From Meconema thalassinum (taxonomy: Eukaryota > Arthropoda > Insecta > Orthoptera > Tettigoniidae): DNA of 64,000 bases. The stretch's first letter is position 1. Each line of letters starts with the position of its first letter. Shown piece after piece: positions 23,001 through 37,900 of this stretch. The position numbers and the translations under genes were made by a program. The stretch lies in NCBI GenBank assembly GCA_946902985.2, contig CAMPQE020000052.1:620001-684000 (forward strand), written 5' to 3'. The notes beneath the pieces are model-generated. The model did not search any database, was not told the origin of the DNA, and saw nothing but the letters and a program-made list of their open reading frames with translations.

Positions 23001-26000
23001 TGACCACAAAAGAGAGGCCGTGGTGCCATCACGTTTCGTTTCTTGTCCAGCTGTACTGGTGACCACAAAAGAGAGGGCGTGGGGCCATCACGTTTCGATT
23101 CTAGTCCAGCTGTACTGGTGGCCGCAAAAGAGAGGCCGTGGGGCCATCACGTTTCGATTCTAGACCAGCTGTACTGGTGACCGCAAAAGAGAGGCCGTGG
23201 GGTCATCACGTTTCGTTTCTAATCCCGCTGTAATGGTGACCGCAAAAGAGAGGCCGTGGGGCCATCACGTTTCGATTCTAGTCCAGCTGTACTGGTGACC
23301 GCAAAAGAGAGGCCGTGGGGCCATCACGTTTCGATTCTTGTCCAGCTGCACTGGTGACCGCAAAAGAGAGGCCGTGGGGCCATAACGTTTCCATTCTAGT
23401 CCAACAGTACTGGTGACCACAAAAGAGAGGGCGTGGGGCCATTACGTTTCGATTCTAGTCCAGCTGTACTGGTGGCTGCAAAAGAGAGGGCGTGGGGCCA
23501 TCACGTTTCCATTCTAGTCCCGCTGTACTGGTGACCGCAAAAGAGAGGGCGTGGGGCCATCACGTTTCGATTCTAGTCCCGCTGTACTGGTGGCCGCAAA
23601 AGAGAGGGCTTGGGGCCATCACGATTCGATTCTCGTCCAGCTGAACTGGTGACCGCAAAAGAGGGGTCGTGGGGCCATCACGTTTCGATTCTAGTCCAGC
23701 TGTACTGGTGACCGCAAAAGAGAGGGCGTGGGGCCATCACGTTTCGATTCTATTCCAGCTGTACTGGTGACCGCAAAAGAGAGGGCGTGGGGCCATCACG
23801 TTTAGATTCTAGTCCAGCTGTACTGGTGACCGCAAAAGAGAGGGCGTGGGGCCATCACGTTTCGATTCTAGTCCAGGTGTACTGGTTGCTGCAAAAGAGA
23901 TGGCTTGGTGCCTTCACGTTTCGATTCTAGTCCAGCCGTACTGGTGACCGCAAAAGAGAGGGCTTGGGGCCATCACGTTTCGATTCTAGTCCAGCTCTAC
24001 TGGTGACCGCAAAAGAGAGGCCGTGGGGCCATCACGTTTCGATTCTAGTCCAGCTGTACTGGTGGCCGCAAAAGAGAGGCCGTGGGGCCATCACGTATCG
24101 ATTCTAGTCCAGCTGTACCGGTGACCACAAAAGAGAGGACGTGGGGCCATCACGTTTCGATTCTAGTTCAGCTGTACTGGTGACCACAAAAGAGAGGGCG
24201 TGGGGCCACCACGTTTCAATTCTAGTCCAGCTGTACTGGTGACCACAAAAGGGAGGCCGTGGGGCCATCACGTTTCGATTCTAGTCCAGCTCTACTGGTG
24301 ACCACAAAAGAGAGGACGTGGGGCCATCACGTTTCGATTCTAGTTCAGCTGTACTGGTGACCACAAAAGAGCGGGCGTGGGGCCATCACGTTTCGATTAT
24401 AGTCCAGCTGTACTGTAGACCGCAAAAGAGAGGGCGTGGGGCCATCACGTTTCGATTATAGTCCAGCTGTACTGGTGACCGCAAAAGAGAGGGCGTGGGG
24501 CCATCACGTTTCGATTCTAGTCCAGCTGTACTGGTGACCGCAAAAGAGAGGGCGTGGGGCCATCACGTTTCGATTATAGTCCAGCTGTTCTGGTGACCAC
24601 AAAAGAGCGGGCGTGGGGCCATCACGTTTCGATTATAGTCCAGCTGTACTGGTGACCACAAAAGAGAGGGCGTGGGGCCATCACCTTTTGATTCTACTCC
24701 AGCTGTACTGGTGACCACAGAAGAGAGGGCGTGGGGCCATCACGTTTCGATTCTAGTCCAGCTGTACTGGTGACCGCAAAAGAGAGGCCGTGGGGCCATC
24801 ACGTTTTGATTCTAGTCCAGCTGTACTGGTGGCCGCAAAAGAGAGGCCGTGGGGCTATCACGTTTCGATTCTAGTCCAGCTGTACTGGTGGCCGCAAAAG
24901 AGAGGCCGTGGGGCCGTCACGTTTCGATTCTTGTCCAGCTGTACTGGTGACCACAAAAGAGAGGCCGTGGGGCCATCACGTTTCGATTCTAGTCCAGCTG
25001 TACTGGTGACCGCAAAAGAGAGGCCGTGGGGCCATCACTTTTCGATTCTAGTCCAGCTGTACTGGTGGCCGCAAAAGAGAGGCCCTGGGGCCATCACGTT
25101 TCGATTCTAGTCCAGCTGTACTGGTGGCCGAAAAAGAGAGGCCGTGGTGCCATCACGTTTCGATTCTAGTCCAGCTGTACTGGTGACCGCAAAAGAGAGG
25201 CCGTGGTGCCATCACGTTTCGTTTCTAGTCCAGCTGTACTGGTGACCACAAAAGAGAGGGCGTGGGGCCATCACGTTTCGATTCTAGTCCAGCTGTACTG
25301 GTGGCCGCAAAAGAGAGGCCGTGGGGCCATCACGTTTCGATTCTAGTCCAGCTGTACTGGTGACCGCAAAAGAGAGGCCGTGGGGCCATCACGTTTCGTT
25401 TCTAGTCCAGCTGTACTGGTGACCACAAAAGAGAGGGCGTGGGGCCATCACGTTTCGATTCTAGTCCAGCTGTACTGGTGACCACAAAAGAGAGGCCGTG
25501 GGGCCATCACGTTTCGATTCTAATCCCGCTGTAATGGTGACCGCAAAAGAGAGGCCGTGGGGCCATCACGTTTCGATTCTAGTCCAGCTGTACTGGTGAC
25601 CGCAAAAGAGAGGCCGTGGGGCCATCACGTTTCGATTCTTGTCCAGCTGCACTGGTGACCGCAAAATAGAGGCCGTGGGGCCATCACGTTTCCATTCTAG
25701 TCCAACAGTACTGGTGACCACAAAAGAGAGGGCGTGGGGCCATTACGTTTCGATTCTAGTCCAGCTGTACTGGTGGCTGCAAAAGAGAGGGCGTGGGGCC
25801 ATCACGTTTCGATTCTAGTCCCGCTGTACTGGTGACCGCAAAAGAGAGGGCGTGGGGCCATCACGTTTCGATTCTAGTCCCGCTGTACTGGTGACCGCAA
25901 AAGAGGGGTCGTGGGGCCATCACGTTTCGATTCTAGTCCAGCTGTACTGGTGACCGCAAAAGAGAGGGCGTGGGGCCATCACGTTTCGATTCTATTCCAG

Positions 26001-29000
26001 CTGTACTGGTGACCGCAAAAGAGAGGGCGTGGGGCCATCACGTTTCGATTCTAGTCCAGCTGTACTGGTGACCGCAAAAGAGAGGGCGTGGGGCCATCAC
26101 GTTTCGATTCTAGTCCAGGTGTACTGGTGGCTGCAAAAGAGATGGCTTGGTGCCTTCACGTTTCGATTCTAGTCCAGCTGTACTGGTGACCGCAAAAGAG
26201 AGGGCTTGGGGCCATCACGTTTCGATTCTAGTCTAGCTGTACTGGTGGCCGCAAAAGAGAGGCCGTGGGGCCATCACGTTTCGATTCTAGTCCAACAGTA
26301 CTGGTGGCCACAAAAGAGAGGGCGTGGGGCCATCACGTTTCGATTCTAGTCCAGCTGTACTGGTGACCGCAAAAGAGAGGGCTTGGGGCCATCACGTTTC
26401 GATTCTAGTCCAGCTCTACTGGTGACCGCAAAAGAGAGGCCGTGGGGCCATCACGTTTCGATTCTAGTCCAGCTGTACTGGTGGCCGCAAAAGAGAGGCC
26501 GTGGGGCCATCACGTATCGATTCTAGTCCAGCTGTACCGGTGACCACAAAAGAGAGGACGTGGGGCCATCACGTTTCGATTCTAGTTCAGCTGTACTGGT
26601 GACCACAAAAGAGAGGGCGTGGGGCCATCACGTTTCGATTCTAGTCCAGCTGTACTGGTGACCACAAAAGGGAGGCCGTGGGGCCATCACGTTTCGATTC
26701 TAGTCCAGATCTACTGGTGACCACAAAAGAGAGGACGTGGGGCCATCACGTTTCGATTCCAGTTCAGCTGTACTGGTGACCACAAAAGAGCGGGCGTGGG
26801 GCCATCACGTTTCGATTATAGTCCAGCTGTACTGTAGACCGCAAAAGAGAGGGCGTGGGGCCATCACGTTTCGATTCTAGTCCAGCTGTACTGGTGACCG
26901 CAAAACGAGAGGGCGTGGGGCCATCACGTTTCGATTCTAGTCCAGCTGTACTGGTGACCGCAAAAGAGAGGGCGTGGGGCCATCACGTTTCGATTATAGT
27001 CCAGCTGTTCTGGTGACCACAAAAGAGCGGGCGTGGGGCCATCACGTTTCGATTATAGTCCAGCTGTACTGGTGACCACAAAAGAGAGGGCGTGGGGCCA
27101 TCACGTTTTGATTCTACTCCAGCTGTACTGGTGACCACAGAAGAGAGGGCGTGGGGCCATCACGTTTCGATTCTAGTCCAGCTGTACTGGTGACCGCAAA
27201 AGAGAGGCCGTGGGGCCATCACGTTTTGATTCTAGTCCAGCTGTACTGGTGGCCGCAAAAGAGAGGCCGTGGGGCTATCACGTTTCGATTCTAGTCCAGC
27301 TGTACTGGTGGCCGCAAAAGAGAGGCCGTGGGGCCGTCACGTTTCGATTCTTGTCCAGCTGTACTGGTGACCACAAAAGAGAGGCCGTGGGGCCATCACG
27401 TTTCGATTCTAGTCCAGCTGTACTGGTGACCGCAAAAGAGAGGCCGTGGGGCCATCACTTTTCGATTCTAGTCCAGCTGTACTGGTGGCCGCAAAAGAGA
27501 GGCCCTGGGGCCATCACGTTTCGATTCTAGTCCAGCTGTACTGGTGGCCGAAAAAGAGAGGCCGTGGTGCCATCACGTTTCGATTCTAGTCCAGCTGTAC
27601 TGGTGACCGCAAAAGAGAGGCCGTGGTGCCATCACGTTTCGTTTCTAGTCCAGCTGTACTGGTGACCACAAAAGAGAGGGCGTGGGGCCATCACGTTTCG
27701 ATTCTAGTCCAGCTGTACTGGTGGCCGCAAAAGAGAGGCCGTGGGGCCATCACGTTTCGATTCTAGTCCAGCTGTACTGGTGACCGCAAAAGAGAGGCCG
27801 TTGGGCCATCACGTTTCGTTTCTAGTCCAGCTGTACTGGTGACCACAAAAGAGAGGGCGTGGGGCCATCACGTTTCGATTCTAGTCCAGCTGTACTGGTG
27901 ACCACAAAAGAGAGGCCGTGGGGCCATCACGTTTCGATTCTAATCCCGCTGTAATGGTGACCGCAAAAGAGAGGCCGTGGGGCCATCACGTTTCGATTCT
28001 AGTCCAGCTGTACTGGTGACCGCAAAAGAGAGGCCGTGGGGCCATCACGTTTCGATTCTTGTCCAGCTGCACTGGTGACCGCAAAAGAGAGGCCGTGGGG
28101 CCATCACGTTTCCATTCTAGTCCAACAGTACTGGTGACCACAAAAGAGAGGGCGTGGGGCCATAACGTTTCGATTCTAGTCCAGCTGTACTGGTGGCTGC
28201 AAAAGAGAGGGCGTGGGGCCATCACGTTTCGATTCTAGTCCCGCTGTACTGGTGACCGCAAAAGAGAGGGCGTGGGGCCATCACGTTTCGATTCTAGTCC
28301 CGCTGTACTGGTGGCCGCAAAAGAGAGGGCTTGGGGCCATCACGTTTCGATTCTAGTCCAGCTGTACTGGTGACCGCAAAAGAGGGGTCGTGGGGCCATC
28401 ACGTTTCGATTCTAGTCCAGCTGTACTGGTGACCGCAAAAGAGAGGGCGTGGGGCCATCACGTTTCGATTCTATTCCAGCTGTACTGGTGACCGCAAAAG
28501 AGAGGGCGTGGGGCCATCACGTTTCGATTCTAGTCCAGCTGTACTGGTGACCGCAAAAGAGAGGGCGTGGGGCCATCACGTTTCGATTCTAGTCCAGGTG
28601 TACTGGTGGCTGCAAAAGAGATGGCTTGGTGCCTTCACGTTTCGATTCTAGTCCAGCTGTACTGGTGACCGCAAAAGAGAGGGCTTGGGGCCATCACGTT
28701 TCGATTCTAGTCTAGCTGTACTGGTGGCCGCAAAAGAGAGGCCGTGGGGCCATCACGTTTCGATTCTAGTCCAACAGTACTGGTGGCCACAAAAGAGAGG
28801 GCGTGGGGCCATCACGTTTCGATTCTAGTCCAGCTGTACTGGTGACCGCAAAAGAGAGGGCTTGGGGCCATCACGTTTCGATTCTAGTCCAGCTCTACTG
28901 GTGACCGCAAAAGAGAGGCCGTGGGGCCATCACGTTTCGATTCTAGTCCAGCTGTACTGGTGGCCGCAAAAGATAGGCCGTGGGGCCATCACGTATCGAT

Positions 29001-30470
29001 TCTAGTCCAGCTGTACCGGTGACCACAAAAGAGAGGACGTGGGGCCATCACGTTTCGATTCTAGTTCAGCTGTACTGGTGACCACAAAAGAGAGGGCGTG
29101 GGGCCATCACGTTTCGATTCTAGTCCAGCTGTACTGGTGACCACAAAAGGGAGGCCGTGGGGCCATCACGTTTCGATTCTAGTCCAGCTCTACTGGTGAC
29201 CACAAAAGAGAGGACGTGGGGCCATCACGTTTCGATTCTAGTTCAGCTGTACTGGTGACCACAAAAGAGCGGGCGTGGGGCCATCACGTTTCGATTATAG
29301 TCCAGCTGTACTGTAGACCGCAAAAGAGAGGGCGTGGGGCCATCACGTTTCGATTCTAGTCCAGCTGTACTGGTGACCGCAAAACGAGAGGGCGTGGGGC
29401 CATCACGTTTCGATTATAGTCCAGCTGTTCTGGTGACCACAAAAGAGCGGGCGTGGGGCCATCACGTTTCGATTATAGTCCAGCTGTACTGGTGACCACA
29501 AAAGAGAGGGCGTGGGGCCATCACGTTACGATTCTAGTCCAGCTGTACTGGTGGCCGCAAAAGAGAGGCCCTGGGGCCATCACGTTTCGATTCTAGTCCA
29601 GCTGTACTGGTGGCCGCAAAAGAGAGGCCGTGGGGCCATCACGTTTCGATTCTAGTCCAGCTGTACTGGTGGCCGCAAAAGAGAGGCCGTGGGGCCGTCA
29701 CGTTTCGATTCTAGTCCAGCTGTACTGGTGGCCGCAAAAGAGAGGCCGTGGGGCCATCACGTTTCGATTCTAGTCCAGCTGTACTGGTGACCGCAAAAGA
29801 GAGGCCGTGGGGCCATCACGTTTCGTTTCTAGTCCAGCTGTACTGTTGACCACAAAAGAGAGGGCGTGGGGCCATCACGGTTCGATTCTAGTCCAGCTGT
29901 ACTGGAGACCACAAAAGAGAGGGCGTGGGGCAATCACGTTTCGATTCTAGTCCAGCTGTACTGGTGGCCACAAAAGAGAGGCCGTAGGGCCATCACGTTT
30001 CGATTCTAGTCCAGCTGTACTGGTGACCACAAAAGGGAGGCCGTGGGGCCATCACGTTTCGATTCTAGTCCAGCTGTACTGGTGACCGCAAAAGAGAGGC
30101 CGTGGGGCCATCACGTTACGATTCTAGTCCAGCTGTACTGGTGACCACAAAAGAGAGGCCGTGGGGCCATCCCGTTTCGATTCTAGTCCAGCTGTACTGG
30201 TGACCGCAAAAGAGAGGGCGTGGGGCCATCACGTTTCGATTCTAGTCCAGCTCTACTGGTGACCGCAAAAGAGAGGCCGTGGGGCCATCACGTTTCGATT
30301 GTAGTCCAGCTGTACTGGTGGCCGCAAAAGAGAGGCCGTGGGGCCATCACGTTTCGATTCTAGTCCAGCTGTACTGGTGGCCGCAAAAGAGAGGCCGTGG
30401 TGCCATCACGTTTCGATTCTAGTCCAGCTGTACTGGTGACCGCAAAAGAGAGGCCGTGGGGCCATCACGT
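14171..30470 (+). repeat. Large duplicated segment A, copy 1 (~16.3 kb)
   Basis: Hand-tracked markers match copy 2 at offsets that change only by whole monomers: +25489 (15495, 16144, 17357, 18103, 19094), +25371 (20686, 21335, 23400), +25017 (25701), +25076 (26291), +25017 (28121), +26138 (28770, 29385, 29904, 30171). It even shares the rare gcaaagag one-base deletion (20178) and the two gcaaaacgagag insertions (26906, 29385) with copy 2. Confidence 0.85.
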
Positions 30471-33400
30471 TTCGATTCTTGTCCAGCTGCACTGGTGACC
30501 GCAAAAGAGAGGCCGTGGGGCCATAACGTTTCCATTCTAGTCCAACAGTACTGGTGACCACAAAAGAGAGGGCGTGGGGCCATCACGTTTCGATTCTAGT
30601 CCAGCTGTACTGGTGACCACAAAAGAGAGGGCGTGGGGCCATCACATTTCGATTGTAGTCCAGCTGTACTGGTGACCGCAAAAGAGAGGCCGTGGGGCCA
30701 TCACGTTTCGATTCTAGTTCAGCTCTACTGGTGACCACAAAAGAGAGGGCATGGGGCCATCACGTTTCGATTCTAGTCCAGCTGTAATGGTGACCACAAA
30801 AGAGAGGCCGTGGGGCCATCACGTTTCGATTTTAGTCCAGCTGTACCGGTGACCACAAAAGAGAGGACGTGGGGCCATCACGTTTAGATTCTAGTCCAGC
30901 TGTACTGGTGACCGCAAAAGAGAGACCGTGGGGCCATCACGTTTCGATTCTAGTCCAGCTGTACTGGTGACCGCAAAAGAGAGGGCGTGGGGCCATCACG
31001 TTTCGATTCTAGTCCAGCTGTACTGGTGACCACAAAAGAGAGGGCGTGGGGCCATCACATTTCGATTGTAGTCCAGCTGTACTGGTGACCGCAAAAGAGA
31101 GGGCGTGGGGCCTTCACGATTCGATTCTAGTCCAGCTGTACTGGAGACCACAAAAGAGAGGGCGTGGGGCAATCACGTTTCGATTCTAGTCCAGCTGTAC
31201 TGGTGGCCACAAAAGAGAGGCCGTAGGGCCATCACGTTTCGATTCTAGTCCAGCTGTACTGGTGACCACAAAAGGGAGGCCGTGGGGCCATCACGTTTCG
31301 ATTCTAGTCCAGCTGTACTGGTGACCGCAAAAGAGAGGCCGTGGGGCCATCACGTTACGATTCTAGTCCAGCTGTACTGGTGACCACAGAAGAGAGGCCG
31401 TGGGGCCATCCCGTTTCGATTCTCGTCCAGCTGTACTGGTGACCGCAAAAGAGAGGGCGTGGGGCCATCACGTTTCGATTCTAGTCCAGCTCTACTGGTG
31501 ACCGCAAAAGAGAGGCCGTGGGGCCATCACGTTTCGATTGTAGTCCAGCTGTACTGGTGGCCGCAAAAGAGAGGCCGTGGGGCCATCACGTTTCGATTCT
31601 AGTCCAGCTGTACTGGTGGCCGCAAAAGAGAGGCCGTGGTGCCATCACGTTTCGATTCTAGTCCAGCTGTACTGGTGACCGCAAAAGAGAGGCCGTGGGG
31701 CCATCACGTTTCGTTTCTAGTCCAGCTGTACTGGTGACCACAAAAGAGAGGGCGTGGGGCCATCACGTTTCGATTCTAGTCCAGCTGTACTGGTGGCCGC
31801 AAAAGAGAGGCCGTGGGGCCATCACGTTTCGATTCTAGTCCAGCTGCACTGGTGACCGCAAAAGAAAGGCCGTGGGGCCATCACGTTTCGTTTCTAGTCC
31901 AGCTGTACTGGTGACCACAAAAGAGAGGGCGTGGGGCCATCACGTTTCGATTCTAGTCCAGCTGTACTGGTGACCACAAAAGAGAGGCCGTGGGGCCATC
32001 ACGTTTCGATTCTAGTCCAGCTGTAATGGTGACCGCAAAAGAGAGGCCGTGGGGCCATCACGTTTCGATTCTAGTCCAGCTGTACTGGTGACCGCGAAAG
32101 AGAGGCCGTGGGGCCATCACGTTTCGATTCTTGTCCAGCTGCACTGGTGACCGCAAAAGAGAGGCCGTGGGGCCATCACGTTTCCATTCTAGTCCAACAG
32201 TACTGGTAACTGCAAAAGAGAGGGCGTGGGGCCATTACGTTTCGATTCTAGTCCAGCTGTACTGGTGGCTGCAAAAGAGAGGGCGTGGGGCCATCACGTT
32301 TCGATTCTAGTCCCGCTGTACTGGTGACCGCAAAAGAGAGGGCGTGGGGCCATCACGTTTCGATTCTAGTCCCGCTGTACTGGTGGCCGCAAAAGAGAGG
32401 GCTTGGGGCCATCACGTTTCGATTCTAGTCCAGCTGTACTGGTGACCGAAAAAGAGGGGTCGTGGGGCCATCACGTTTCGATTCTAGTCCAGCTGTACTG
32501 GTGACCGCAAAAGAGAGGGCGTGGGTCCATCACGTTTCGATTCTATTCCAGCTGTACTGGTGACCGCAAAAGAGAGGGCGTGGGGCCATCACGTTTCGAT
32601 TCTAGTCCAGCTGTACTGGTGACCGCAAAAGAGAGGGCGTGGGGCCATCACGTTTCGATTCTAGTCCAGCTGTACTGGTGGCTGCAAAAGAGAGGGCTTG
32701 GTGCCTTAACGTTTCGATTCTAGTCCAGCTGTACTGGTGACCGCAAAAGAGAGGGCTTGGGGCCATCACGTTTCGATTCTAGTGCAGCTGTACTGGTGAC
32801 CGCAAAAGAGAGGCCGTGGGGCCATCACGTTTCGATTCTAGTCCAGCTGTACTGGTGACCACAAAAGGGAGGCCGTGGGGCCATCACGTTTCGATTCTAG
32901 TCCAGCTGTACTGGTGACCGCAAAAGAGAGGCCGTGGGGCCATCACGTTAAGATTCTAGTCCAGCTGTACTGGTGACCACAAAAGAGAGGCCGTGGGGCC
33001 ATCACGTTTCGATTCTAGTCCAGCTGTACTGGTGACCGCAAAAGAGAGGGCGTGGGGCCATCACGTTTCGATTCTAGTCCAGCTGTACTGGTGGCTGCAA
33101 AAGAGAGGGCGTGGGGCCATCACGTTTCGATTCTAGTCCCGCTGTACTGGTGACCGCAAAAGAGAGGGCGTGGGGCCATCACGTTTCGATTCTAGTCCCG
33201 CTGTACTGGTGGCCGCAAAAGAGAGGGCTTGGGGCCATCACGTTTCGATTCTAGTCCAGCTGTACTGGTGACCGAAAAAGAGGGGTCGTGGGGCCACCAC
33301 GTTTCGATTCTAGTCCAGCTGTACTGGTGACCGCAAAAGAGAGGGCGTGGGTCCATCACGTTTCGATTCTATTCCAGCTGTACTGGTGACCGCAAAAGAG

Positions 33401-34910
33401 AGGGCGTGGGGCCATCACGTTTCGATTCTAGTCCAGCTGTACTGGTGACCGCAAAAGAGAGGGCGTGGGGCCATCACGTTTCGATTCTAGTCCAGCTGTA
33501 CTGGTGGCTGCAAAAGAGAGGGCTTGGTGCCTTAACGTTTCGATTCTAGTCCAGCTGTACTGGTGACCGCAAAAGAGAGGGCTTGGGGCCATCACGTTTC
33601 GATTCTAGTCCAGCTGTACTGGTGACCGCAAAAGAGAGGCCGTGGGGCCATCACGTTTCGATTCTAGTCCAGCTGTACTGGTGACCACAAAAGGGAGGCC
33701 GTGGGGCCATCACGTTTCGATTCTAGTCCAGCTGTACTGGTGACCGCAAAAGAGAGGCCGTGGGGCCATCACGTTAAGATTCTAGTCCAGCTGTACTGGT
33801 GACCACAGAAGAGAGGCCGTGGGGCCATCACTTTTCGATTCTAGTCCAGCTGTACTGGTGGCCGCAAAAGAGAGGCCCTGGGGCCATCACGTTTCGATTC
33901 TAGTCCAGCTGTACTGGTGGCCGCAAAAGAGAGGCCGTGGTGCCATCACGTTTCGATTCTAGTCCAGCTGTACTGGTGACCGCAAAAGAGAGGCCGTGGT
34001 GCCATCACGTTTCGTTTCTAGTCCAGCTGTACTGGTGACCACAAAAGAGAGGGCGTGGGGCTATCACGTTTCGATTCTAGTCCAGCTGTACTGGTGGCCG
34101 CAAAAGAGAGGCCGTGGGGCCATCACGTTTCGATTCTAGTCCAGCTGTACTGGTGACCGCAAAAGAGAGGCCGTGGGGCCATCACGTTTCGTTTCTAGTC
34201 CAGCTGTACTGGTGACCACAAAAGAGAGGGCGTGGGGCCATCACGTTTCGATTCTAGTCCAGCTGTACTGGTGACCACAAAAGAGAGGCCGTGGGGCCAT
34301 CACGTTTCGATTCTAATCCCGCTGTAATGGTGACCGCAAAAGAGAGGCCGTGGGGCCATCACGTTTCGATTCTAGTCCAGCTGTACTGGTGACCGCAAAA
34401 GAGAGGCCGTGGGGCCATCACGTTTCGATTCTTGTCCAGCTGCACTGGTGACCGCAAAAGAGAGGCCGTGGGGCCATAACGTTTCCATTCTAGTCCAACA
34501 GTACTGGTGACCACAAAAGAGAGGGCGTGGGGCCATTACGTTTCGATTCTAGTCCAGCTGTACTGGTGGCTGCAAAAGAGAGGGCGTGGGGCCATCACGT
34601 TTCGATTCCAGTCCCGCTGTACTGGTGACCGCAAAAGAGAGGGCGTGGGGCCATCACGTTTCGATTCTAGTCCCGCTGTACTGGTGGCCGCAAAAGAGAG
34701 GGCTTGGAGCCATCACGTTTCGATTCTAGTCCAGCTGTACTGGTGACCGCAAAAGAGGGGTCGTGGGGCCATCACGTTTCGATTCTAGTCCAGCTGTACT
34801 GGTGACCGCAAAAGAGAGGGCGTGGGGCCATCACGTTTCGATTCTATTCCAGCTGTACTGGTGACCGCAAAAGAGAGGGCGTGGGGCCATCACGTTTCGA
34901 TTCTAGTCCA
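30250..34910 (+). repeat. Satellite segments B and C, copy 2
   Basis: From about 30660 the markers match 7140-9705 at +23542 (7601/31143, 8651/32193, 9161/32703). From 32193 to about 34910 they match 10303-13020 at +21890 (10303/32193, 10813/32703, 11639/33529, 12604/34494). The jump between the two offsets equals 28 monomers, the amount inserted in the first copy between 8651 and 10303. Confidence 0.75.
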
Positions 34911-37900
34911 GCTCTACTGGTGACCGCAAAAGAGAGGCCGTGGGGCCATCACGTTTCGATTGTAGTCCAGCTGTACTGGTGGCCGCAAAAGAGAGGCCGT
35001 GGGGCCATCACGTTTCGATTCTAGTCCAGGTGTACTGGTGGCCGCAAAAGAGAGGCCGTGGTGCCATCACGTTTCGATTCTAGTCCAGCTGTACTGGTGA
35101 CCGCAAAAGAGAGGCCGTGGGGCCATCACGTTTCGATTCTTGTCCAGCTGCACTGGTGACCGCAAAAGAGAGGCCGTGGGGCCATAACGTTTCCATTCTA
35201 GTCCAACAGTACTGGTGACCACAAAAGAGAGGGCGTGGGGCCATCACGTTTCGATTCTAGTCCAGCTGTACTGGTGACCACAAAAGAGAGGGCGTGGGGC
35301 CATCACATTTCGATTGTAGTCCAGCTGTACTGGTGACCGCAAAAGAGAGGCCGTGGGGCCATCACGTTTCGATTCTAGTTCAGCTCTACTGGTGACCACA
35401 AAAGAGAGGGCATGGGGCCATCACGTTTCGATTCTAGTCCAGCTGTAATGGTGACCACAAAAGAGAGGCCGTGGGGCCATCACGTTTCGATTTTAGTCCA
35501 GCTGTACCGGTGACCACAAAAGAGAGGACGTGGGGCCATCACGTTTAGATTCTAGTCCAGCTGTACTGGTGACCGCAAAAGAGAGACCGTGGGGCCATCA
35601 CGTTTCGATTCTAGTCCAGCTGTACTGGTGACCGCAAAAGAGAGGGCGTGGGGCCATCACGTTTCGATTCTAGTCCAGCTGTACTGGTGACCACAAAAGA
35701 GAGGGCGTGGGGCCATCACATTTCGATTGTAGTCCAGCTGTACTGGTGACCGCAAAAGAGAGGGCGTGGGGCCTTCACGATTCGATTCTAGTCCAGCTGT
35801 ACTGGAGACCACAAAAGAGAGGGCGTGGGGCAATCACGTTTCGATTCTAGTCCAGCTGTACTGGTGGCCACAAAAGAGAGGCCGTAGGGCCATCACGTTT
35901 CGATTCTAGTCCAGCTGTACTGGTGACCACAAAAGGGAGGCCGTGGGGCCATCACGTTTCGATTCTAGTCCAGCTGTACTGGTGACCGCAAAAGAGAGGC
36001 CGTGGGGCCATCACGTTACGATTCTAGTCCAGCTGTACTGGTGACCACAGAAGAGAGGCCGTGGGGCCATCCCGTTTCGATTCTCGTCCAGCTGTACTGG
36101 TGACCGCAAAAGAGAGGGCGTGGGGCCATCACGTTTCGATTCTAGTCCAGCTCTACTGGTGACCGCAAAAGAGAGGCCGTGGGGCCATCACGTTTCGATT
36201 CTAGTCCAGCTGTACTGGTGACCGCAAAAGAGAGGCCGTGGGGCCATCACGTTTCGTTTCTAGTCCAGCTGTACTGGTGACCACAAAAGAGAGGGCGTGG
36301 GGCCATCACGTTTCGATTCTAGTCCAGCTGTACTGGTGGCCGCAAAAGAGAGGCCGTGGTGCCATCACGTTTCGATTCTAGTCCAGCTGCACTGGTGACC
36401 GCAAAAGAGAGGCCGTGGGGCCATCACGTTTCGTTTCTAGTCCAGCTGTACTGGTGACCACAAAAGAGAGGGCGTGGGGCCATCACGTTTCGATTCTAGT
36501 CCAGCTGTACTGGTGACCACAAAAGAGAGGCCGTGGGGCCATCACGTTTCGATTCTAGTCCAGCTGTAATGGTGACCGCAAAAGAGAGGCCGTGGGGCCA
36601 TCACGTTTCGATTCTAGTCCAGCTGTACTGGTGACCGCGAAAGAGAGGCCGTGGGGCCTACACGTTTCGATTCTTGTCCAGCTGCACTGGTGACCGCAAA
36701 AGAGAGGCCGTGGGGCCATCACGTTTCCATTCTAGTCCAACAGTACTGGTGACTGCAAAAGAGAGGGCGTGGGGCCATTACGTTTCGATTCTAGTCCAGC
36801 TGTACTGGTGGCTGCAAAAGAGAGGGCGTGGGGCCATCACGTTTCGATTCTAGTCCCGCTGTACTGGTGACCGCAAAAGAGAGGGCGTGGGGCCATCACG
36901 TTTCGATTCTAGTCCCGCTGTACTGGTGGCCGCAAAAGAGAGGGCTTGGGGCCATCACGTTTCGATTCTAGTCCAGCTGTACTGGTGACCGAAAAAGAGG
37001 GGTCGTGGGGCCATCACGTTTCGATTCTAGTCCAGCTGTACTGGTGACCGCAAAAGAGAGGGCGTGGGTCCATCACGTTTCGATTCTATTCCAGCTGTAC
37101 TGGTGACCGCAAAAGAGAGGGCGTGGGGCCATCACGTTTCGATTCTAGTCCAGCTGTACTGGTGACCGCAAAAGAGAGGGCGTGGGGCCATCACGTTTCG
37201 ATTCTAGTCCAGCTGTACTGGTGGCTGCAAAAGAGAGGGCTTGGTGCCTTAACGTTTCGATTCTAGTCCAGCTGTACTGGTGACCGCAAAAGAGAGGGCT
37301 TGGGGCCATCACGTTTCGATTCTAGTCCAGCTGTACTGGTGACCGCAAAAGAGAGGCCGTGGGGCCATCACGTTTCGATTCTAGTCCAGCTGTACTGGTG
37401 ACCACAAAAGGGAGGCCGTGGGGCCATCACGTTTCGATTCTAGTCCAGCTGTACTGGTGACCGCAAAAGAGAGGCCGTGGGGCCATCACGTTAAGATTCT
37501 AGTCCAGCTGTACTGGTGACCACAAAAGAGAGGCCGTGGGGCCATCACGTTTCGATTCTAGTCCAGCTGTACTGGTGACCGCAAAAGAGAGGGCGTGGGG
37601 CCATCACGTTTCGATTCTAGTCCAGCTGTACTGGTGGCTGCAAAAGAGAGGGCGTGGGGCCATCACGTTTCGATTCTAGTCCCGCTGTACTGGTGACCGC
37701 AAAAGAGAGGGCGTGGGGCCATCACGTTTCGATTCTAGTCCCGCTGTACTGGTGGCCGCAAAAGAGAGGGCTTGGGGCCATCACGTTTCGATTCTAGTCC
37801 AGCTGTACTGGTGACCGAAAAAGAGGGGTCGTGGGGCCACCACGTTTCGATTCTAGTCCAGCTGTACTGGTGACCGCAAAAGAGAGGGCGTGGGTCCATC

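Noticed and set aside
27986..28225. 79-codon minus-strand frame in the array
   Set aside because: Same period effect on the other strand: it starts at GTG and is bounded by the TAG that every monomer carries in one of the three phases.
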